A DNA stretch of 64,000 nucleotides from Caldicellulosiruptor diazotrophicus (GTDB taxonomy: Bacteria > Bacillota > Thermoanaerobacteria > Caldicellulosiruptorales > Caldicellulosiruptoraceae), in contig NZ_AP024480.1 in NCBI RefSeq assembly GCF_017347585.1, forward strand, positions 1,882,001 to 1,946,000, written 5' to 3'. This document shows positions 17,715 through 25,852 of the stretch, piece by piece. The notes beneath the pieces are model-generated. The model ran no database searches. It saw nothing but the letters and a program-made list of their open reading frames with translations, and was not told where the DNA came from. The position numbers and the translations under genes were made by a program. How positions within the stretch are numbered: position 1 is the stretch's first letter; each line of letters starts with the position of its first letter.

Positions 17715-18419
17715 ATGAAACAAGAAGATATTAAAAAATTACCTCTTCCTACTGAGATTTCGCAATTTCTTTACAATATTTATAACAAGCTTTATGAATT
17801 TTGGGGACCACAGCACTGGTGGCCTGCTGAAACCAAATTTGAGATGGTCATAGGCGCAATCTTAGCTCAAAATATCTCTTGGAACTCCGTGGAAAAGGCT
17901 ATTTGTAATCTAAAAAGATCAAATATCCTGTCAGTTGAAGGAATTTTACAGACTTCTGATGAAAAGTTGTCTGAATTAATCAAACCAGCAGGTTATTATA
18001 ACCAAAAAACCAAAAGGTTGAAGGAATTTTGCAACTTTTTAGAAAGAGAATTCAACTCTGACTTAGAAAAATTGTTTGCTCTTGATATCTCAAGTTTGAG
18101 ACAGGTTCTACTTTCTCAAAAAGGTATAGGATTTGAAACAGCTGATAGCATAATTTTGTATGGTGCTGAAAAACCCATCTTTGTGGTAGACAGTTATACA
18201 AAAAGACTTTTTTATAGGCTGGGTTTAATAGAAAGTGAAAAAATATCATATAATGATTTACAAGCAATTATTATGGCCAATCTGACTCCTCAAACCAAGT
18301 TTTTTAATGAGTTTCATGCACTTATTGTAAAGCATTGCAAAGAAATTTGTAAAAGCAAAAAGCCAATTTGTAACAAATGCTGTTTAAGATTAATTTGTAA
18401 TTACTACAAGAACAATTAA
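17715..18419 (+). CDS. Endonuclease III-like base-excision repair protein (HhH-GPD, 4Fe-4S)
   Basis: This 234-residue protein belongs to the helix-hairpin-helix-GPD superfamily. FEMVIGAILAQNISWNSVEKAI and the hairpin LLSQKGIGFETADSIILYG are followed by the catalytic-aspartate region FVVDSYTKRLFYRLG. The C terminus has the iron-sulphur pattern C-X6-C-X2-C-X5-C (CKSKKPICNKCCLRLIC). The hairpin normally has a lysine in Nth. Here the equivalent position reads ETADS, so it is more like a DNA glycosylase without the lyase lysine (MIG/MutY-like side of the family). Its exact substrate lesion is not clear. Confidence 0.88.
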   Translation: MKQEDIKKLPLPTEISQFLYNIYNKLYEFWGPQHWWPAETKFEMVIGAILAQNISWNSVEKAICNLKRSNILSVEGILQTSDEKLSELIKPAGYYNQKTKRLKEFCNFLEREFNSDLEKLFALDISSLRQVLLSQKGIGFETADSIILYGAEKPIFVVDSYTKRLFYRLGLIESEKISYNDLQAIIMANLTPQTKFFNEFHALIVKHCKEICKSKKPICNKCCLRLICNYYKNN

Positions 18420-18420
18420 A

Positions 18421-18455
18421 AAGAAGGCTGTTCAATGGTGTTGGACAGCCTTCTT
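18421..18455. terminator. Bidirectional terminator between convergent genes
   Basis: A 15-bp stem with arms AAGAAGGCTGTTCAA and TTGGACAGCCTTCTT (one G-T pair) and a five-base loop is followed by T-rich sequence on the plus strand. It serves both the plus-strand repair gene and the minus-strand sensor gene. Confidence 0.88.
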
Positions 18456-18461
18456 TTTTCT

Positions 18462-20366
18462 TTAAAGCTTGTATGCAGACACATATTCTTTTATTGCTTT
18501 TGCAAGTTGTTCAACCTTTGAAATTTCATTCATCATATGTTTTATATTTTCTTTTATTGAAAAACAATCAGTTAGCACTTGCTGAACATTATTTTTGGTA
18601 TTATTTAGTTTTGCAATGTCAATAGCAATCTCATTGTTAACTTCTTGAATCTTTGACTTCAATGTATCAATTTCATTAACTATATCATTAATTTTTTGGT
18701 ATACTCCCAAAATAGTGATTTCCATCTTGTTTAGTATCCACAAAAATTGTTCTTGTAAATCTTTATCTTTTTTTAAATCACTGTGTAAATTCCAGATTTC
18801 CTTTATAACATTTTGATTTATACCATCAATATTTTTTAGCACATCATAAAATCTTGTAATTAGCTGTTCTATACTGGTTATTAGTTTTTCAAGTTCGGAA
18901 ATATTTAAAAAATTTGTAATTTTATTATTCATCAACTCTATCTTAACTGAAATTTGCACTATTTTTAATCCTCTTGCTAATATTCCAGAATTGTAGGCTA
19001 ATTTTATTAATTCTTTTGTTTTATTGCTTAAATCGCTAACAATATTATTATAGTGAAACAATATTTCTTCGATCTCATTAGTGTAATTTTCTACTTTTCC
19101 TATCTCTAACTTGAATGAACTGCATAAACTATCTAATGCTTTTAATTTATTACTTTGGTTCAATAAATATACTTTTATATTTTCCAGGTTATGCATATAC
19201 ACGTCCATGCTTTCACTTAAAATTTTCAAGCAATCTCTCTGCATTTCTAATGAATTTAAAAATTTTATAGATTTCTCATTAATCTCTTTGTTTATATCTT
19301 CACTCTGTTGAATCACATTTTCAAATTTACTTTTGGATATATTTGGATTATATGCTATTTCATTAAAATACATTATTGGCTTTTTTAGGGATTGTAGAAT
19401 TCTAAAGAAGGAATCATAAATCTTGTCAATTTCATCATTAATTTGACTTATCTTTTTCTCAACACTCAAATCTTTCTGCTTTATTTTTTTGAATAAATGT
19501 TCCAATCCTTTTAAAGGATTAACTACAACATTGGAAATAAACAATGATAGTACAATAATAAAGATCATTGATATAAAAGTTAGTATCAAAAATAGCCAAC
19601 GAACAAAGCTTATTTGTCTGTATATATAGTCTTTAGCACCACCTACAGACAAGTTAAAATTGCCACCAACTACATTTTGCGAATATACAAATTGTTCTCT
19701 GCTTGCTTTTCCCATGCTTATTAATACTTGCCCGTTTTTCGTTTTTACAACAAACTGATAGTGTTTATAGATTTTGAGTATATTTTGCAATATACTTGCT
19801 TTATTCATTACAAGATATATTTCTCCAATCTTACTAAAAGTCATAAAATTCAAGACTGGCATTTCAAACACTAATTTATCCTTGTCAGAATATACAGTAA
19901 GCGGAATATCTGCTTCTATAGAAGCAACTTTTTCTAACTTAGTAAGTTCTTCATACTTAGCACTCTCAATTTCTCCTCTAAGATTTGCAAACAAATAAGT
20001 ATCTTTAACATGAAGATATAAATCTCCACCCAATCGCTGAGCTGCATCTTTTAAGCTAGAAAGTATTATTTCATACGACGCTATATTATCTTTACTTTTA
20101 GCATCTTCTTGAGGCAAAGTAAGAATTCTTGAAACCTCTCTATTTAACGAAAACGATAAAAGCATGTCATTCACAAACTTAAAATAACTTTCAAATTGCT
20201 CAGCTATTGCCTTAGCATCACCATCAAAGCTTTTTTTAAGCTCTTTTTCCAAGGTCCTTTTGGGAACAGCATAATTTGTTAATATCGAAATAGTCAACAA
20301 AATTGTATACAAAAAAAACAAAAATCCTGCTACTTGTCTCCTTAAAAGTCTTGTTGTGCCTACCAT
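18462..20366 (-). CDS. Membrane sensor with chemoreceptor-like coiled coil, degenerate tip (copy 2)
   Basis: This 634-residue protein has two membrane helices (about 12-31 and 255-277) enclosing an extracytoplasmic domain of the double-Cache size and style. A HAMP-like segment (278-325) and a long coiled coil (about 350-630) follow. Near its middle, KIVQISVKIELMNN and NFLNISELEKLITS lie where chemoreceptors have LLALNAAIEAARAG and GFAVVADEVRKLAE. The spacing is kept but most contact residues for CheA/CheW are lost. No kinase, cyclase or other output domain is present. It follows its 651-residue relative with two bases between, so they form a pair. The function is unknown. A sensing role linked to the upstream starch genes is inference. 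Confidence 0.75.
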   Translation of the reverse strand: MVGTTRLLRRQVAGFLFFLYTILLTISILTNYAVPKRTLEKELKKSFDGDAKAIAEQFESYFKFVNDMLLSFSLNREVSRILTLPQEDAKSKDNIASYEIILSSLKDAAQRLGGDLYLHVKDTYLFANLRGEIESAKYEELTKLEKVASIEADIPLTVYSDKDKLVFEMPVLNFMTFSKIGEIYLVMNKASILQNILKIYKHYQFVVKTKNGQVLISMGKASREQFVYSQNVVGGNFNLSVGGAKDYIYRQISFVRWLFLILTFISMIFIIVLSLFISNVVVNPLKGLEHLFKKIKQKDLSVEKKISQINDEIDKIYDSFFRILQSLKKPIMYFNEIAYNPNISKSKFENVIQQSEDINKEINEKSIKFLNSLEMQRDCLKILSESMDVYMHNLENIKVYLLNQSNKLKALDSLCSSFKLEIGKVENYTNEIEEILFHYNNIVSDLSNKTKELIKLAYNSGILARGLKIVQISVKIELMNNKITNFLNISELEKLITSIEQLITRFYDVLKNIDGINQNVIKEIWNLHSDLKKDKDLQEQFLWILNKMEITILGVYQKINDIVNEIDTLKSKIQEVNNEIAIDIAKLNNTKNNVQQVLTDCFSIKENIKHMMNEISKVEQLAKAIKEYVSAYKL

Positions 20367-20368
20367 TT

Positions 20369-22324
20369 TTATTCACTCCAATGCTTCTTTAACTTTGTTA
20401 TTATCTCCATTATTTCTTCCAGCTGGTTTTTCAGACCATCTACAGATGTTCTATATGCTCTTAAACTACTTGTAAGCTCATAAAAATAATCTTTCATGTT
20501 TGTAACCTCATCAAACGCTGTATTATAGTTGTCTATCATCTTTCTTAAAACATCTTTCTGTTGTTTAGTCTTATCGTTAACTTCTACAACATTTTTTGAC
20601 ATTTCACGTAATATTCTTTTTATTTCATCAAAATGCATGTCATAATTTGTGTATGAATCTATGTTATTCATAACGTTGTTATATTTTGATATAGAAGGCG
20701 TACTTTTTATTATATTTTGAATTATTTTTGTAATGTTTACTAAATCCGACTTTAATAATTTCGTTTGATAAATCAACTGCTGACTAATCATATTTAATGT
20801 TCTGTTTGATTCCTCTTTTGCTGTTTTTATTATAGAATTTAGCGATATTATGTCCAGTTGTTCAACTGAATTTATGTTCTGTCTATTGAAATTCTCTAAT
20901 TCTTTTATTTTTTCAAGTTGTGAGGAAATTCGATCTATCTTTGTAGATACCACCCTTTTCTTATTTACTATATCTTCTATCTTATGTTTATAATCACTAA
21001 TAATGTCTCCCAATTTCTGAGCTTCTTCTTGAATTTTTTGATTATCTTCAATAAAACGTTTAGAAAATTTATCTTCTGTTGCCATTATTTTATTTATATT
21101 GTCTGAGATGCTCAAAAATAATTCTTTCATTTTATACCATATTCCTTCTATGCTTCCCATATTGTCCTCAATACTACGAATTTCTTCAATCATTATATTA
21201 ACACTTTTTAATGCATTCTCCAAATATACGCTAAACTTTTTGGTTACGTCAACATTCATCCTTGAAATTTCTTCTTTAGTTTCAATCAATTCTTGAGCAG
21301 AGTTGTAAAACTCATTTAATAACTTTATTTCGTTTGTCGGTTGCAATGTATTCATATATGTTTCAATTGCTGTTAGTTCCTTCTTTATGTTTTTCATTAT
21401 CATAGATAGAATTCTCCATGCCAATAATGTTATAAATAAAAATATTATAAAAGGAATATATGTTAAACCTTTGAATTCAACTTGTTTTGCCACATATATA
21501 TCCAACGGAAAATTTGCTACTCTATAGTGATAAATTAACTTCTTATCTTTTACAATAAATTCATCTAATCCAATATGCTTTACCGCATTCAAGCTTATTT
21601 TTGTCTTGCTATAAACAACTTTTTCATTAGAAACAAGCATAAATTCATCAGTACTGCTACCATAAGCTTCATCCAGCAATTCGTTAAGTAATTCATAATT
21701 AACTCCAAATACTACTATTCCTTCTTTTTTGTTTTTATCTCCAATCCACTTAAAATAACAAATAGATTGATTTACTGTATCTTTATCAGCTCCAAATTTA
21801 ATCTCTAAATCAGACGGGAGAATTCCCCAACCTTCCTCTTTTAATTGACTTATTAAATTCCTATTTTGCCCTATATCATTCACATTGTAAGGACTTTGTC
21901 CTCTCAATTGGGGAGTTATATTAGGATGCTTTGGAATATATAAGATAAATGAAATAGCTTTTGCAGTATCTGAAATAGCATTAAGATATTGCTGAATTGC
22001 ATTATCAATTGCATACTTTTCATAATCATCAAGACTGTCATATTGTGTCACTAATTTTACCACCTGCGGGTTGCTGGCAAATGAATCAGCCTGAACCTCA
22101 ATTAAGTTAAGTTTGTACTCCAAATACTTGTTAACAGATGTTACAACGTTTTTTGCTGATTTCAATTCGGCTGAAATAGCTATGTTTTTAGCAACATAAT
22201 ATGTAGAAACTAATATCATAAACGCTAACAAAGCAGTAAGAAAAAAGCTTATTACTTTTGTAAAATTCAATTTGTTCTTCATATACTCTTTAAATCTCTC
22301 AAATAGATTTCTGAAAAATTTCAT
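20369..22324 (-). CDS. Membrane sensor with chemoreceptor-like coiled coil, degenerate tip (copy 1)
   Basis: This 651-residue protein has membrane helices at about 24-46 and 288-309. The roughly 240-residue outer domain resembles a double Cache sensor (SICYFKWIG..GIVVFGVNYELLN..EFMLVSNEKVVYSK). The cytoplasmic part is almost entirely coiled coil (about 335-645). Residues 492-520 (IISLNSIIKTAKEES..LNMISQQL) align with the chemoreceptor tip, but the invariant Glu is replaced by Lys and the glycines are missing. No effector domain follows. It lies downstream of the starch-binding SLH protein with a hairpin between. It is not a classical MCP. It could be a structural sensor or a partner of the neighbouring copy. 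Confidence 0.75.
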   Translation of the reverse strand: MKFFRNLFERFKEYMKNKLNFTKVISFFLTALLAFMILVSTYYVAKNIAISAELKSAKNVVTSVNKYLEYKLNLIEVQADSFASNPQVVKLVTQYDSLDDYEKYAIDNAIQQYLNAISDTAKAISFILYIPKHPNITPQLRGQSPYNVNDIGQNRNLISQLKEEGWGILPSDLEIKFGADKDTVNQSICYFKWIGDKNKKEGIVVFGVNYELLNELLDEAYGSSTDEFMLVSNEKVVYSKTKISLNAVKHIGLDEFIVKDKKLIYHYRVANFPLDIYVAKQVEFKGLTYIPFIIFLFITLLAWRILSMIMKNIKKELTAIETYMNTLQPTNEIKLLNEFYNSAQELIETKEEISRMNVDVTKKFSVYLENALKSVNIMIEEIRSIEDNMGSIEGIWYKMKELFLSISDNINKIMATEDKFSKRFIEDNQKIQEEAQKLGDIISDYKHKIEDIVNKKRVVSTKIDRISSQLEKIKELENFNRQNINSVEQLDIISLNSIIKTAKEESNRTLNMISQQLIYQTKLLKSDLVNITKIIQNIIKSTPSISKYNNVMNNIDSYTNYDMHFDEIKRILREMSKNVVEVNDKTKQQKDVLRKMIDNYNTAFDEVTNMKDYFYELTSSLRAYRTSVDGLKNQLEEIMEIITKLKKHWSE

Positions 22325-22388
22325 GTAGTATTCACACCTTTACTTTTTTATATAGTATGAAAATTTGTTTACTATTTTTTAAATAGCA

Positions 22389-22422
22389 AGATAGGATTGA
22401 GAGGTACCTCTCAATCCTATCT
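22389..22422 (-). repeat. Perfect 34-base palindrome between the SLH and sensor genes
   Basis: Each 17-base arm begins AGATAGGATTGAGAGGT, and the arms are exact complements with no spacer. In RNA it would fold into a very stable hairpin. No T-run follows on the minus strand, so it looks like an mRNA stabiliser or processing site rather than a full terminator. Confidence 0.7.
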
Positions 22423-22445
22423 CTAAAAAATCACAAAATATTGCT

Positions 22446-25400
22446 CTATTTATCTGCCCACTTAGAAACAGTATCTTCAATGAGCATTTTGTTATCTGTT
22501 CCTTTTTTGATTGTTACACTTCTATTTGATAATTCCTCACCATTTGGCCCTTTTTCTACCTTGCTCCACTCGCCTCTGACGTATTTGTACTCAATGGTTG
22601 TTCCTTCAGGAATATACATTGTGATTGAATAAGTACCATCTGCATTCTTTGAAAGCTTCAAATTGTTATCAGACGGATTCCAATCGCTGTACCCAATTGA
22701 ACTGAAGGTTCCAGCAATATGAATGTTATCATCCGGTGTATTTTGTGGAACTTTAACTTTAAACGTTACTTCAACACCCAAGGGTTTTAAATCAGATGTT
22801 ATATAATTCTTTAAACCTTTGTTTCTCAACACTATCAGGTTATAAAGTGTAGTGAAAACTTCATTTCTTGTTGCATAGTCCTGTGGTCTGAAATTGCCCT
22901 GATCATCTACATCCATAACTTTATATGCCAAGGCTTTTTGAATATATTCTTTTGCCCATCCCGACGCTTTCTCCAAATCAGCTATATCTTTCTTCTGTAA
23001 TGTTTCACTTACATATTTTTCAGCAATATTAACAGCAATTTTAGAAAGCTGTTCTCTTGTGACAAGACCATTAGGATTAAACTTATTATTATATCCATCT
23101 AAAATGCCATTTTCTTTTAGTGCTTCTACATATGGTGCATACCAATTGTACTTCGAAATATCAGCAAAATAACCCCTGTAGTACTTCTGAGATAGGTCAA
23201 AAGTTCTGCCAAGCAATGCTGCCAGCTCAGCACGTGAGACAAACTTGTCAAGATTGAGGCAATTTTCATTATCGCCTTGAACTATGCCAAGACTCACAAG
23301 AGTAGCTACACTATTTTCAATTGAGTCAACATCACTGAACTTCTTTTCAACTTTAGCAAAACCTATTGTTTGACTACCTTTGCCCTTTACTATGACATAT
23401 TCGCCTTCTATATAGAAGTCCTTTATTGGTGTTATTCCATTGTCATTGAATGTAACAGGTACAACACCATCATCAATTGGTGAACTGAGCTTGAACACGT
23501 AGATTGCATTATTAGATTTATCAACTTCTTCTCCACGTACTATTTTAAAGTTCCTCATACTAAAAATCTTTATATTTGTGTAATCATCTACACCTGTTAA
23601 AAGCTTTGACTCTTCTATCTTTATTTTCTCTTTTGGTACTTGGAAGGCCTGAACTTGAATATCACTTGGAGCCGAATTGTATATATCCACAAAGACTGAT
23701 GTATCAGAATATTTAACCTCTATATTCTTTGCACCTTTTTGCTTTAAACTCTCTACTGCTCGTTTTTCAATACTTACCAGAGGATAAGTTTGTTGAGAGC
23801 TTTTTACGGCTACAGTATAATTTTCTCCTTTAATAATAGCATTTAATGCACTTCGACTATCTATCAAAACAATATTCTTAGCATTTGGAACTGAAATAGC
23901 ACCACCTTCTGCTTTTATTACCTTTCCACCATCACCTGTATCAATTACGGTCTGTTGAGGAACATTGATGACCAGATTCACTGTCGGAAGACCTTGCTTG
24001 ACTGCTTCAAGGTCTGCAAATGCTTCAACTACATCATTTTTCGTCACAGCCTGAGTATTTATCTGCAGAACTCTATTTGATATTTCATTGCCAAATGCAT
24101 CCTTTTCTACTTTTGACCAACTTCCGCGGGTATATTTATATTCAATTGTTACATTCGGTGGAAGATACATTGTTACACTATATTTTTTCTCTCCAACTTT
24201 TGTTAATTTAATTCCTGAAGGATCCCATTTTGGTAGTTTGTCAGTTTTAAAATCTCCAGCAATATAAATATTGTCATTAGCAGGAGTATAATCTGGAACT
24301 GTCACATTAAACGTAACAGGTATTCCACCATCTACTCCTAATAGGAATTTCTTTATTGTAAGAGTAAATATTTTCTGTCCATCTGCTAAAACAGCACCAA
24401 ACCTTGCTCTTGCTCTCAATTCAACCTGAAGGTCACCTTGGGTTGGCCTTGTAACTGTAACTGCATTTCCATTTATTGCTAATATAGACGAATTGCTGCT
24501 CTCCCAGTCAATATTAAATGTTAATGGGTAACTATTCCCTTCGTACACGACATTATAGACGTATGAAGTAACAACTGAGAAATTTGAAGTTATGCTTTGA
24601 ATTGTATCACCTTGAGCCAGATTTAAAAATGTTTCATCTATAGAGGTATACGTGATATAGTTAGCTGTCTCAACTATTAAGTTTTGGGGTAAATCAACAA
24701 CATTCAATGTAAACTCAACATTAGGTCCTGTTATTTCACCTATCTTGGCATTTGCAACAATTTTAACTGTCTTTCCTATCCACTCTCTCGGAATATCTAT
24801 TTTGTTGTTCGTGCTGTAATCACTCAGGCTTACCAACTCGCTATTATTGCTCACATCAATTATTTTGTAGTAAAGCTTGGCTAACAGAGGATTTGCATTT
24901 GGTGTATATGGTGCCCATGCAAGGTGAACTGAACTTCCACCAATTACAGAGCTGTTATTTGCAAAATCCACTGGTCGGATGTTTGTCAAATCTTTTTCGG
25001 TAAAGAGCCAGCCGTTTAGGATATCAAGGTAAAATTTTGTTTTGAGAAGATTACCATTAGATTCTTTAAATTCTGTCAGGTCAATATTATCTCCACCGTC
25101 TTTAAATTTAACAACTGAACCTTCTTTTGCACCATTCCATGCCCATGATAGGTTCCCAAAACCACCTATTACAATCTTAAATCCCCATGGAATCGAGAAA
25201 TCATTGGAAGTATTATCATATACATAGGTATATGTGGCATCTGGCACTTTTACAAATTGATATTTACCATCATTAGGGTTCCATTCATTATTTACTCCTA
25301 CAAATTTAAAAGAATTTTGCCCTACTAAACTCTCAGGTCCATTGGGAAAATGAGTACTGTCAATTACAAGCTGAGAATTTTTGAAAAACCAAAACTTAAC

Positions 25401-25736
25401 TGTCTGACCATCTGTAACATTAAGAGGTATGTTAGTATTATTATCTGCTACTTTTGGAGCGCCTGTACACCATATACTACCATTTATAACTGCTTTGAAC
25501 TCATAAGAACCACCAGTTTTAAAAGTATACTCACCATAATAAAGTCCCGGAGTTGAGGTTTCACTCAAAACAATATTAGAGCTGTCAAAATTCCAGTTAC
25601 CAGCATCTTGCCAGCTACCTACAATTTTTATGGTATCTTGTGCTCTTGCTTGCTGTGGAAAAATACTTAAAACCAACGAAAATACAAAAAAAATACTTAC
25701 CAGCAGAGCAAGAGACCTTTTTAATAGCATTCTCAT
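22446..25736 (-). CDS. S-layer-anchored, non-catalytic starch-binding-type protein
   Basis: This 1096-residue secreted protein has no recognisable catalytic domain. It has a signal peptide (1-32), then two beta-rich N-terminal modules (about 34-130 and 140-245). Fibronectin/Ig-like regions lie at about 250-465, and a CBM20-like module at 472-566 ([28 protein letters not shown]). A second beta region is at 585-795, three SLH repeats at 799-972, and a second CBM20-like module at 988-1096. The CBM20-like modules are closely related to the C terminus of the pullulanase encoded just upstream. It is unusual that SLH repeats lie inside the protein rather than at an end. It may hold starch at the cell surface. 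That role is inference. Confidence 0.88.
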   Translation of the reverse strand: MRMLLKRSLALLVSIFFVFSLVLSIFPQQARAQDTIKIVGSWQDAGNWNFDSSNIVLSETSTPGLYYGEYTFKTGGSYEFKAVINGSIWCTGAPKVADNNTNIPLNVTDGQTVKFWFFKNSQLVIDSTHFPNGPESLVGQNSFKFVGVNNEWNPNDGKYQFVKVPDATYTYVYDNTSNDFSIPWGFKIVIGGFGNLSWAWNGAKEGSVVKFKDGGDNIDLTEFKESNGNLLKTKFYLDILNGWLFTEKDLTNIRPVDFANNSSVIGGSSVHLAWAPYTPNANPLLAKLYYKIIDVSNNSELVSLSDYSTNNKIDIPREWIGKTVKIVANAKIGEITGPNVEFTLNVVDLPQNLIVETANYITYTSIDETFLNLAQGDTIQSITSNFSVVTSYVYNVVYEGNSYPLTFNIDWESSNSSILAINGNAVTVTRPTQGDLQVELRARARFGAVLADGQKIFTLTIKKFLLGVDGGIPVTFNVTVPDYTPANDNIYIAGDFKTDKLPKWDPSGIKLTKVGEKKYSVTMYLPPNVTIEYKYTRGSWSKVEKDAFGNEISNRVLQINTQAVTKNDVVEAFADLEAVKQGLPTVNLVINVPQQTVIDTGDGGKVIKAEGGAISVPNAKNIVLIDSRSALNAIIKGENYTVAVKSSQQTYPLVSIEKRAVESLKQKGAKNIEVKYSDTSVFVDIYNSAPSDIQVQAFQVPKEKIKIEESKLLTGVDDYTNIKIFSMRNFKIVRGEEVDKSNNAIYVFKLSSPIDDGVVPVTFNDNGITPIKDFYIEGEYVIVKGKGSQTIGFAKVEKKFSDVDSIENSVATLVSLGIVQGDNENCLNLDKFVSRAELAALLGRTFDLSQKYYRGYFADISKYNWYAPYVEALKENGILDGYNNKFNPNGLVTREQLSKIAVNIAEKYVSETLQKKDIADLEKASGWAKEYIQKALAYKVMDVDDQGNFRPQDYATRNEVFTTLYNLIVLRNKGLKNYITSDLKPLGVEVTFKVKVPQNTPDDNIHIAGTFSSIGYSDWNPSDNNLKLSKNADGTYSITMYIPEGTTIEYKYVRGEWSKVEKGPNGEELSNRSVTIKKGTDNKMLIEDTVSKWADK

Positions 25737-25788
25737 CCTTCTCTTGACCTCCTTCTATTTATTTTGGTTTTAGGGGTGAATACCCAAC

Positions 25789-25833
25789 CCTGCACACCTA
25801 TCCATCTCACTTAGAGATTGGATGGTGTGCAAG
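25789..25833 (-). repeat. Hairpin between the pullulanase and the SLH starch-binding gene
   Basis: The arms TTGCACACCATCCAATCTC and the nearly complementary GAGATGGATAGGTGTGCAG form a long stem with a short loop. No T-run follows on the minus strand. It may segment the mRNA but is unlikely to stop all transcription. Confidence 0.6.
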
Positions 25834-25852
25834 GTAGGCAAATAATCTTGCT

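Noticed and set aside
18462-22324. Ordinary methyl-accepting chemotaxis proteins
   Set aside because: The invariant tip motif for CheA/CheW contact is not conserved in either protein, so calling them functional chemoreceptors is not supported.
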